Assembly: GCA_021799405.1 (NCBI GenBank)
Contig: JAJZAL010000213.1
Coordinates: 1 to 8,965 of the forward strand
Direction: 5' to 3'
Source: Acidobacteriota bacterium
Lineage (GTDB): Bacteria > Acidobacteriota > Terriglobia > Terriglobales > Acidobacteriaceae
Length of the DNA stretch: 8,965 nt
The first letter of the stretch is position 1, and every line of letters begins with the position of its first letter. Shown here in pieces: positions 1 through 6,010 of the stretch. Made by a program: the position numbers and the translations under genes. Under the pieces are notes generated by a model. The model searched no databases. It was not told where the DNA came from and saw only the letters and a list, made by a program, of their open reading frames with translations.

Positions 1-66
1 GTGGCTCAACTCAATCGGGGCCGCGTTAGCGACCCCATTAGCCGCTTTGAGCGGCTCACACAATAA
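1..66 (+). CDS. Possible 3' end of an unidentified gene (partial)
   Basis: Frame 1 is open from the window edge to a TAA at 64-66, giving 21 residues ending in FERLTQ. The stop lies two bases before a strong GC hairpin, as expected for the tail of a transcribed gene. An open stretch this short is common by chance and I recognise no family, so this may be non-coding. A 6-bp hairpin (AGCCGC at 40-45, GCGGCT at 51-56) lies within the same stretch. Confidence 0.15.
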   Translation: MAQLNRGRVSDPISRFERLTQ

Positions 67-68
67 AG

Positions 69-87
69 CCCCCGGCTCTGCCGGGGG
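69..87. terminator. GC-rich hairpin, candidate intrinsic terminator
   Basis: A perfect 8-bp stem (CCCCCGGC at 69-76 paired with GCCGGGGG at 80-87) closes a 3-base TCT loop. On the plus strand it is followed by ATAATTAC, a poor U-tract. On the minus strand it is followed by CTTTATTG, which is somewhat better. It may terminate a gene to the left of the window, act in both directions, or be a REP-like repeat. It insulates the downstream hydrolase from upstream transcription. Confidence 0.5.
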
Positions 88-126
88 ATAATTACTGATC
101 CGGCCCGATTGGAATGACCAATCTTT

Positions 127-161
127 CCCACCCTAGTCGCAAAAGACGCGGCGAGGATGGG
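127..161. repeat. Long imperfect hairpin, possibly a dispersed intergenic repeat
   Basis: CCCACCCTAGTCGC (127-140) pairs with the segment 148-161 through a 14-bp stem with two mismatches (135/153 and 131/157) and one G-T wobble (137/151), around a 7-base loop AAAAGAC. The outer arms, CCCACCCT and AGGATGGG, followed by GCACCCG, resemble intergenic repeats I recall from acidobacterial genomes. I could not check that, and only one copy is present here. Confidence 0.4.
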
Positions 162-226
162 GCACCCGAATGCAATGCTTTCGGACCGGACCAATAACGA
201 TATTGTGTTCAAAAATTACAATGTCT

Positions 227-232
227 GGAGGT
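227..232 (+). promoter_or_regulatory. Ribosome binding site of the GH16 gene
   Basis: GGAGGT lies four bases before the ATG at 237 and fixes that start. A TACAAT at 217-222 resembles a -10 box but has no convincing -35 and would leave almost no leader, so I do not call a promoter. Confidence 0.65.
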
Positions 233-236
233 ATTT

Positions 237-1208
237 ATGAGAGTAATTGTTGTAGGTGCCCGCGTACTCGTGCTCGTGTTCGCAACGAGCGTTGCACCAA
301 TGCTGAATCTTTCAGTCTTTTCACAACGCACGAAGATGAGCATGAAGTCTTCTCTGGTGGTTCCAGTACCGGCAGCTGCTGCAGGCTTCCGTTCACTCAC
401 CTTCGATGATGAGTTCGATTCCATGAAAACCATAGATGTCAACACCACCGAACAACAAGGCTATAACTGGTATACTGACTTTCCTTTTGGCGGTGGCAGA
501 ACTCTACCACCGGCTTACAGTATTTCCAATGGAGTACTCACGGTTACAAGTACAGGCTGGACCGCTAACTGGGCACTCTCTTCTTTTTCCTCTGGTGGCA
601 ATGTGGGCCACTCGTTCCAGTACGGGTATTTTGAGGCCCGCATGCGCTTTGACCCTACCCTAGGCCCCCAATCACAGGGAGGGCCTGCCTTCTGGGCGGA
701 ATCTACCAACTGGTCTGCTTCCGCCAATCATACTGCTCCTATCCATTTTGCCGAACTTGACTTTTTTGAGGCATACCACAAGGAGCATGCTGCTTACAAT
801 GGGGTTTTTGACGGTACCCTTCACGATTGGCATTATTGGCCAGACATTCCTCCCGTGGATTACCACAATAGCAACAACTTTCATGCACAGCCTGGGGTTG
901 ATTACAGTCAGTGGCACATCTACGCTTGTTTATGGAAGCCTGGCCAGGTTACCTGGTATTTTGACGGGGTTCCTCTAATGACGCAAAAATATTCCGCGAA
1001 CAGGGGGCCCAATCCTCCAGGGAAAGGCTCTGTACTCCAATTGAACACGGGCCTTCAAGCCGGGGCCTTCCATATTCTTGACAGCGAAGTCGGCGGTATG
1101 CAGATTATTTTGGGAAGCAGTCCAGGCTGGCCGATGCAGGTGGACTACGTGCGGGTATGGCAAAATATGCCATCGCCCAGCCTGTGCAAAGTCGAGAAGA
1201 GGCCATGA
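237..1208 (+). CDS. Secreted glycoside hydrolase family 16 (beta-glucanase-like)
   Basis: A 323-residue protein, probably an exported endo-hydrolase of a beta-linked polysaccharide (laminarin, lichenan, agar or similar). The N-terminus (MR followed by a hydrophobic run to about residue 28) looks like a signal peptide. The GH16 jelly roll spans about residues 50-310. The family catalytic motif ExDxxE is present as ELDFFE, giving nucleophile E173, D175 and acid/base E178. Other family landmarks are GYFEARMRF, the tryptophan-bearing GGPAFWAESTNW, WHIYACLWKPGQVTWYFDGV and the terminal DYVRVWQ strand. The 15 or so residues after that strand have no obvious family counterpart. No carbohydrate-binding module or sorting tail is visible. 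Codon third positions look more A/T-rich than in the downstream operon. The gene converges on the regulator with about 50 bases between stops and no clear terminator. Substrate is not deducible. Confidence 0.85.
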   Translation: MRVIVVGARVLVLVFATSVAPMLNLSVFSQRTKMSMKSSLVVPVPAAAAGFRSLTFDDEFDSMKTIDVNTTEQQGYNWYTDFPFGGGRTLPPAYSISNGVLTVTSTGWTANWALSSFSSGGNVGHSFQYGYFEARMRFDPTLGPQSQGGPAFWAESTNWSASANHTAPIHFAELDFFEAYHKEHAAYNGVFDGTLHDWHYWPDIPPVDYHNSNNFHAQPGVDYSQWHIYACLWKPGQVTWYFDGVPLMTQKYSANRGPNPPGKGSVLQLNTGLQAGAFHILDSEVGGMQIILGSSPGWPMQVDYVRVWQNMPSPSLCKVEKRP

Positions 1209-1258
1209 AAATGTGTAAGGTCTGGCAGTTGGCTGTTGAATCGGGCAAGCGCAAGACG

Positions 1259-2365
1259 TCACCCAGGGAATGGGGCAGATGTTACGCCGCAGGAATCGCG
1301 GACGATGAGGTTGAATGGGAGGATAATCTGCTGTGGTGCGCGATCCGGATGATGGATCCGTTCCTGCATGGCGCGTACGGCGGCATGGCCTATCGCGCAA
1401 CATGGCTGATGGATGGTTGTCAACGGCACTGTAAGGAGTGTGGCATATCTCACATTATCGAATCCCACAACACGAACATCGCGTGGCATGCGCATCCCCA
1501 TATTGGAGAGGGTCTGAATCAGCTTTGCCGCAGTTTGGTCATTCGAGCAGAGGATTGCATGGGGGGGATATGACAGTAGCATTTCCCGAATAAATTCGGG
1601 ATCACTTGGATCGCCAAACCAAGCCAGTGGTTGGGATTGTTTGAGTTGTGCACGCGTGAGCGCCTCCCGGCATCCGGCAAGGCGCAGATCCGTAGTAGAT
1701 GGATAGTTTGGCCTAGCTAGAAAGCGGAAGTCCTGATTGCCTAGTGCGATTAAATGTTCCGTAAGTACAAATCCAGCACTGAAATTATCTATACCGACCA
1801 GATCGAATTGGCTTCGGGCAGGGAATTCAAGTACATCTCGATCCAGCAAAACCACGGCAACGTCGGCCTCGTACAGCATGTGTGCGATTTCTTTATTGAC
1901 GGCTTCGCGATTCTGGATGGATTCAATGGGCGCAAAAAAAACGCCGTCTATTTTCCGATCGATATACTGGCGGCATAGTGCCAGCGCGTCTTCAGCCGTT
2001 GTCACAGGCGTGATTGCATCTCCCCAAAGCACTGCCGCTCCAAGACCCTGGGCAGAGCGGGTAATTTCATTGCATATGGGATCTAGAATTTCGGTATTTC
2101 CCAGGCCCGGAACAAGAAGTCCGAAGGTTTTGTTCGCCAATGGGATATCTCCGGTAGCAGCGGAGTTTAGGAAGCTTCCCGAACCGGCGCGGCGCCGAAT
2201 GATTCCCAAATTCTGCAGGTCTCGAAGGGCACGAGCCGCCGTTGGACGCGAGACACCGAAGCGCTTGGAAAGCTCAGTTTCGCTGGGGAGGCGCTTGCCA
2301 TCCGCATACTTACCCGCAGCAATCTGTTGTTGTAGTGCTTCAAAAATGGATCGATGCTTGGTTAT
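1259..2365 (-). CDS. GntR/LacI hybrid transcriptional regulator (AraR-like), apparent ATA start
   Basis: About 368 residues. Residues 1-75 form a GntR-type winged helix: RLPSETELSKRFGVSRPTAA (25-44) is the helix-turn-helix, and RRRAGSGSF is the wing. Residues 80-365 form a periplasmic-binding-protein-like effector domain of the LacI/GalR type, recognisable by FGLLVPGL, DGVFFAPIES, VVLLDRD, DLVGIDNFSAG, ILCSNDQTA, VRVVGFDN and TTIHQP. This architecture matches AraR-type repressors that release DNA on binding a sugar. The start is odd. The frame opens after a TGA at 2375-2377, and the codon four bases after a strong GAGGAGG is ATA (then ACC AAG CAT), where relatives would have ATG. The first conventional start, TTG at 2209, would remove the DNA-binding domain. 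It is divergent from the heptose operon, so control of that operon, of itself, or of the neighbouring hydrolase is plausible but inferred. Confidence 0.85.
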   Translation of the reverse strand: MTKHRSIFEALQQQIAAGKYADGKRLPSETELSKRFGVSRPTAARALRDLQNLGIIRRRAGSGSFLNSAATGDIPLANKTFGLLVPGLGNTEILDPICNEITRSAQGLGAAVLWGDAITPVTTAEDALALCRQYIDRKIDGVFFAPIESIQNREAVNKEIAHMLYEADVAVVLLDRDVLEFPARSQFDLVGIDNFSAGFVLTEHLIALGNQDFRFLARPNYPSTTDLRLAGCREALTRAQLKQSQPLAWFGDPSDPEFIREMLLSYPPHAILCSNDQTAAKLIQTLSNMGMRMPRDVRVVGFDNVRYATLLTVPLTTIHQPCCAIGHAAVRAMQERIHHPDRAPQQIILPFNLIVRDSCGVTSAPFPG

Positions 2366-2369
2366 ACGG

Positions 2370-2376
2370 CCTCCTC
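2370..2376 (-). promoter_or_regulatory. Strong ribosome binding site before an ATA codon
   Basis: Read on the minus strand, GAGGAGG is followed by CCGT and then ATA at 2365-2363. Spacing and strength are ideal for initiation at the ATA. No ATG, GTG or TTG lies in frame between this site and codon 53, so the site argues for translation from the unusual codon. Confidence 0.65.
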
Positions 2377-2444
2377 ACAACCTCGAAGGGAAACTTGTAA
2401 TAGCAGATATATTGACATTTCCACAAATTATTCTCTTACTCAGC

Positions 2445-2468
2445 AAGGAATATAAAAATATAATCCCT
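2445..2468. promoter_or_regulatory. Inverted repeat overlapping a TATAAT box, candidate operator
   Basis: AAGGAATATA (2445-2454) and TATAATCCCT (2459-2468) are inverted repeats matching at 8 of 10 positions around an AAAA spacer. The right arm contains the TATAAT at 2459-2464, so a dimeric repressor bound here could block that promoter. AT-rich palindromes arise easily by chance, so assignment to the divergent GntR/LacI regulator is a guess from position and symmetry. Confidence 0.3.
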
Positions 2469-2481
2469 ATAACACTAGGAA

Positions 2482-2500
2482 AGTGCATGTAAGTTGCACT
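2482..2500 (+). repeat. Perfect 6-bp inverted repeat in the operon leader
   Basis: AGTGCA (2482-2487) and TGCACT (2495-2500) can form a stem around a 7-base loop. ATGTAA at 2487-2492, a start codon followed directly by a stop, begins at the last base of the left arm and lies about six bases after AGGA (2477-2480). The repeat covers the in-frame TTG at 2494, which I do not use as the start of the next gene. It may be an operator half-site pair, a leader hairpin or chance. Confidence 0.25.
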
Positions 2501-2541
2501 CCTTGATTGATATTACAGGTTTCTTAAATAAAAGTGAACTA

Positions 2542-4449
2542 ATGCTTACTATATCTGAGCCGCTATCTTGGCTTGAGCGTGCGCTTGCTCCACTGTCCGG
2601 ACTTTACGTGGCGGTGTTGGGCGACTTTTGTCTGGATGCCTATTGGCAGCTCGATACGGACGAGACAGAGTTCTCTATCGAAACTCGGTTGCCGGTACGA
2701 CGAGTGCGCAGCCAGCGGTACTCGCTTGGAGGTGCCGGAAATGTTGTGGCCAACCTGATTGACCTGGGCGTGGGACGGGTGCAGGCTATCGGCGTGGTGG
2801 GGAAAGATATTTTTGGTGTGGAATTGCTGCGTCTCTTGGATGAGCGTGGGGCGGAGATCCGCGACAAGATGGTGATCGCTGAACATTGGCAGACGATGGT
2901 CTACGCCAAGCCCTGCCGTAAAGATGAAGAAGAGAGCCGTATCGATTTCGGAGCCTTCAATGTGCTGACGGAGAAGATCATCGATGCGTTGATCGCCGCG
3001 CTGACGCAGGCGGCAGCAGAAAATGACGTTGTGGTCCTGAATCAGCAGATTCCCCGTGGCGTGAGCAATCTCGCAGTGATTGGAAGGATCAATCAGGTGA
3101 TTGCGAAGTATCCCGACACGCATTTTGTGGTGGATGCGCGGCATCGGCCTGACCTGTATCGCGGAGCGGTGCTGAAGTTGAATAGCCAGGAAGCCGCGCG
3201 ATTCCTTTCCGAACCCATCGAGGATTTTGTTCCCGCAGAGAAGGCCCAGGATTTCGCCCGTCGCATTGCCCACAAGACGGGCAAGCCTGCATTTCTAACG
3301 CGCGGCGAGCACGGCATTCTGGTCGCTGACGGCGAACGAGTTGACGAGATTCCTGGAATTCAGATTATGGAGAAAACGGATCCGGTCGGCGCGGGCGATA
3401 CGGTGGTGGCCGTGATCGCAGCAACGCTCGGCAGCGGGCATGATGCTTCGACTGCGGCACGATTGGCCAACATCGCGGCCTCGATCACAGTACGAAAGCT
3501 TCAGACAACCGGGACGGCGACACCGGCAGAGATTCTCGCCGTAGGCCCAGAGCCGGATTACATCTATAAGCCGGAGTTGGCCGACGCACCCCGTCTGGCG
3601 CGATATATCGAAGGAACGGAGATCGAGGTGATCGACGACTTGCCCACTGATCTCCAGATCGAGCATTGCATCTTCGACCACGATGGCACGCTTTCCACGC
3701 TGCGCGAAGGGTGGGAGAAAATTATGGAGCCGATGATGGTGCAGGCAGTGCTGGGGCCTCGCTATGAGACCGCCGACCCTGTGCTGTTTGCCAAAGTTAC
3801 GAAGGAAGTCCGCAGATTCATCGACCGCACTACCGGGATCCAGACGCTGGTACAGATGAAAGGGCTGGCCGACCTAATCAGGCAGGCTGGTTTCGTCGAC
3901 GAGAGCCATATCTTGGACGAGCATGGGTATAAGCACATTTTCAATCAGGACCTTCTCCGGATGATCGGCAAGCGCATGGAGAAACTGGAGTCGGGGGAAC
4001 TGGCCCCGGTCGATTTCCAGATGAAGAACGCCATGTTGCTGTTGCAGGAGCTGCACGGGCGCGGAATCAAACTGTATTTGGCCAGCGGTACGGACCAGGC
4101 CGATGTCGTTACCGAGGCCAAGGCGATGGGATATGCGGATCTGTTTGAAGGCAGGATCTTCGGTGCCGTCGGAGACATCAAGGTGGAAGCGAAGAAGGTA
4201 GTCCTGGATAGAATCATTCAGGAGAACGATCTGGCTGGCCATCAGTTTGCGACCTTCGGCGACGGGCCAGTGGAAATGAGAGAGACGAGGAAGTGCAGAG
4301 GTTTTTGTGTCGGCGTTGCCAGCGATGAGGTGCGAAGGTTTGGCTGGAACATGGCCAAGCGCACGCGGCTGATTCGGGCCGGAGCCAAACTGATTGTCCC
4401 GGATTTCAGCCAGCTTCCGGCATTACTGAAGGTGATGCATCTGGCGTAG
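2542..4449 (+). CDS. Fusion of RfaE1/HldA-like heptose-phosphate kinase and HAD phosphatase
   Basis: From the ATG at 2542 the protein has 635 residues; an in-frame TTG at 2494 would add 16 non-conserved residues. Residues about 20-335 are a PfkB/ribokinase-fold kinase closest in pattern to HldA/RfaE domain I: VLGDFCLDAYW (25-35), GGAGNVVANL (63-72), and TDPVGAGDT with catalytic base D286. Residues about 373-635 are a HAD hydrolase: motif I FDHDGT (nucleophile D379, D381), motif II S515 in LYLASGT, likely motif III lysine K551, and motif IV FGDGPVEM (D574, E578). About 110 residues between motifs I and II form a helical C1-type cap. Next to hldC, hldD and gmhA, the likely role is cytoplasmic conversion of heptose-7-phosphate to the 1,7-bisphosphate and then the 1-phosphate. 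GmhB, the usual phosphatase, lacks such a cap, so the HAD half is not a plain GmhB. The kinase pocket also differs from HldE. The ribosome binding site is weak. Domain calls are firm; substrates are inferred. Confidence 0.8.
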   Translation: MLTISEPLSWLERALAPLSGLYVAVLGDFCLDAYWQLDTDETEFSIETRLPVRRVRSQRYSLGGAGNVVANLIDLGVGRVQAIGVVGKDIFGVELLRLLDERGAEIRDKMVIAEHWQTMVYAKPCRKDEEESRIDFGAFNVLTEKIIDALIAALTQAAAENDVVVLNQQIPRGVSNLAVIGRINQVIAKYPDTHFVVDARHRPDLYRGAVLKLNSQEAARFLSEPIEDFVPAEKAQDFARRIAHKTGKPAFLTRGEHGILVADGERVDEIPGIQIMEKTDPVGAGDTVVAVIAATLGSGHDASTAARLANIAASITVRKLQTTGTATPAEILAVGPEPDYIYKPELADAPRLARYIEGTEIEVIDDLPTDLQIEHCIFDHDGTLSTLREGWEKIMEPMMVQAVLGPRYETADPVLFAKVTKEVRRFIDRTTGIQTLVQMKGLADLIRQAGFVDESHILDEHGYKHIFNQDLLRMIGKRMEKLESGELAPVDFQMKNAMLLLQELHGRGIKLYLASGTDQADVVTEAKAMGYADLFEGRIFGAVGDIKVEAKKVVLDRIIQENDLAGHQFATFGDGPVEMRETRKCRGFCVGVASDEVRRFGWNMAKRTRLIRAGAKLIVPDFSQLPALLKVMHLA

Positions 4450-4491
4450 TTCAGTTTAGGCGACAGATGAATTTCTGGGCGAGGGAGCAGG

Positions 4492-4998
4492 ATGCAAATT
4501 GATAACCCAAAGGTAGTAAGCGTCGAGGAAATGCGTGCCGAGCGGGACAAGTTAGTTGCAAAGGGCAAGAAACTAGTGTTCACGAATGGGTGTTTTGACA
4601 TCCTGCATCGCGGTCACGTTACCTATCTTACATTTGCTCGTAATCAGGGCGATGCTTTGGTAGTTGGCTTGAACACCGATGCTTCGGTGAAGGCGAACAA
4701 AGGCGATGATCGGCCTATCAATTCCGAACAGGATCGAGCTTTCGTGCTTGGATCGTTGAGGGCCGTGGATTTTGTGGTTCTATTTGGCGACGAAGAGCCT
4801 AAAGACATCATCGCGAAAATCTTGCCTCAGGTGCTGGTGAAAGGAAGTGACTGGGCCCACTACGTGAGTGGCCGCGAAGTGGTGGAGAACAATGGCGGAA
4901 AAGTAGTTCTGGCCGACATGGTGGAAGGCCGTTCGACCACCAATACAATCCAGCGGATTCTTGAAGTGTATGGCCAGGGAAGGGTTTTTCATGGGTAA
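4492..4998 (+). CDS. hldC: D-glycero-beta-D-manno-heptose 1-phosphate adenylyltransferase
   Basis: A 168-residue stand-alone nucleotidyltransferase of the RfaE domain II type. It joins AMP from ATP to heptose 1-phosphate, giving ADP-D-glycero-beta-D-manno-heptose in the cytoplasm. VFTNGCFDILHRGHVTYL carries the signature HxGH (H39 to H42). Also present are VVGLNTDASVKANKG, RPINSEQDRAFVLGSLRAVD, VLVKGSDW and the C-terminal EGRSTTNTIQRI (S148-T150), all matching the C-terminal half of enterobacterial HldE. Length is normal for a free HldC. GAGGGAG at 4481-4487 supports the ATG at 4492. It follows the kinase-phosphatase gene by 42 bases and overlaps hldD by eight. The separate gene is consistent with the kinase being fused to another partner. 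Function is confident from motif content and context. Confidence 0.93.
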   Translation: MQIDNPKVVSVEEMRAERDKLVAKGKKLVFTNGCFDILHRGHVTYLTFARNQGDALVVGLNTDASVKANKGDDRPINSEQDRAFVLGSLRAVDFVVLFGDEEPKDIIAKILPQVLVKGSDWAHYVSGREVVENNGGKVVLADMVEGRSTTNTIQRILEVYGQGRVFHG

Positions 4999-6010
4999 AC
5001 GGATTGTTGTGACCGGCGCCGACGGATTTATCGGACGTAATGTAGTTGCGGAGTTGAATGCGCGCGGAGTGGACGATCTGCTTCTGGTTGACAGCCTGGG
5101 CCAGGAAGACAAGTGGCGCAATCTGCTGGGCCTCGCCTATGAGGACATACTGGAGCCGGAGGAATTTCTCTCTAGCGTGGAGAAGGGAAAGCTGGACGAC
5201 TTAGATGCGATCATTCATCTGGGGGCCTGCAGCGCCACTACCGAGCGGGATGCGGATTATCTGCTGCGGAACAACTACCGCTACACGCGGACCTTGTGCC
5301 AGTGGAGCTTACAGCACAACACGCGCTTCATCTATGCATCGAGCGCCGCTACCTATGGCGACGGTAGCCAGGGCTACCGCGATGATGTGGCCCAGCTGCC
5401 AATTCTGCGGCCGCTGAATATGTATGGATACTCCAAGCACATGGTGGATCTGTGGGCAAGAAAGCATAACTTGTTCGACCGTATTGTCGGCTTGAAATAC
5501 TTCAATGTTTTCGGTCCGTATGAGGACCATAAAGGCGACATGCGTTCGATGGTTGCGAAATCCTATGAGCAGATAAAAAAAATGGACAAGGTGCAGTTGT
5601 TCAAGTCCTATCGGCCCGACTATGCCGATGGCGAGCAAATGCGCGATTTCATCTACGTGAAAGACGCCGTCGCGGTGACATTGCACTTCCTGGAACATCG
5701 CGAGGGTGGAGGGCTATTTAACTGTGGCACAGGACAGGCGCGGACCTGGAAACATTTAGTGACGGCTGTCTTTGCTGCGATGAACATACCGCTGCAGATT
5801 GAATTCGTCCCCATGCCGGAGGCCCTGCAAGGCAAGTATCAATACTTCACGCAGGCGCCGATGGAGAAAATGCGAAAGGCCGGGTACACAAAGCCGCTTA
5901 CTTCTTTGGAAGACGCTATCTTCGACTACGTAACAACCTACTTGGATAAGCAAAACGAAGCGGGAGTATTGCAGCAGAAGAGGAGCCCGGAAGGGAAGGA
6001 ATCCATATGA
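4991..6010 (+). CDS. hldD: ADP-L-glycero-D-manno-heptose 6-epimerase
   Basis: A 339-residue extended short-chain dehydrogenase. It inverts C6 of ADP-D,D-heptose to give ADP-L,D-heptose, the donor for inner-core lipopolysaccharide heptosyltransferases. The NADP-binding Rossmann motif is TGADGFIG at residues 8-15. The catalytic YxxxK is YGYSK (Y145, K149), preceded by YASSAATYG. HLGACSATTE, NNYRYT, KYFNVFGPYEDHKG, RDFIYVKDAV, FNCGTG and GKYQYFTQA all match HldD closely. I chose the ATG at 4991, preceded by AGGG with good spacing, over a TTG at 4961 that would add ten unconserved residues. The start overlaps the end of hldC by eight bases and the stop overlaps the gmhA start (ATGA), indicating translational coupling. 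The roughly 18 residues at the end are a variable tail. Confidence 0.95.
   Translation: MGKRIVVTGADGFIGRNVVAELNARGVDDLLLVDSLGQEDKWRNLLGLAYEDILEPEEFLSSVEKGKLDDLDAIIHLGACSATTERDADYLLRNNYRYTRTLCQWSLQHNTRFIYASSAATYGDGSQGYRDDVAQLPILRPLNMYGYSKHMVDLWARKHNLFDRIVGLKYFNVFGPYEDHKGDMRSMVAKSYEQIKKMDKVQLFKSYRPDYADGEQMRDFIYVKDAVAVTLHFLEHREGGGLFNCGTGQARTWKHLVTAVFAAMNIPLQIEFVPMPEALQGKYQYFTQAPMEKMRKAGYTKPLTSLEDAIFDYVTTYLDKQNEAGVLQQKRSPEGKESI

Larger units (their letters stand above)
2366..2541. promoter_or_regulatory. Divergent AT-rich regulatory region
   Basis: This 176-base gap separates the minus-strand regulator from the plus-strand heptose operon and is much richer in A/T than its flanks, as expected for back-to-back promoters. 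On the plus strand there is a perfect -35 consensus TTGACA at 2412-2417, but the matching -10 position (about 2435-2440, CTTACT) is poor. A perfect TATAAT lies at 2459-2464 without a good -35. On the minus strand TTGTGG (2426-2421) and TATTAC (2402-2397) are 18 bases apart, a weak promoter candidate for the regulator. Two inverted repeats are annotated separately. I cannot fix a transcription start. Confidence 0.45.

Noticed and set aside
20..60. Possible integron attC site around GCGTTAGC and the AGCCGC/GCGGCT hairpin
   Set aside because: The core sites do not match the attC consensus (GTTRRRY and RYYYAAC pair), and no cassette layout follows.
92..104. TTACTGATCCGGC occurs both near the left end and at 8838-8850, as if flanking a mobile unit
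   Set aside because: A shared 13-mer is close to what chance allows in a window this size, and the right copy lies inside the phosphatase-like codons. There is no other sign of paired boundaries.
1157..1573. A 138-codon plus-strand open frame starting inside the end of the GH16 gene
   Set aside because: It lies antisense to the well-supported regulator, has no recognisable domain, and is best explained as a shadow of that coding sequence.
2494..2541. TTG at 2494 as the start of the kinase-phosphatase fusion
   Set aside because: The extra 16 residues do not resemble kinase N-termini, the ribosome binding site is 13 bases away, and the codon lies at the edge of an inverted repeat. ATG 2542 is preferred, though its own binding site is weak.
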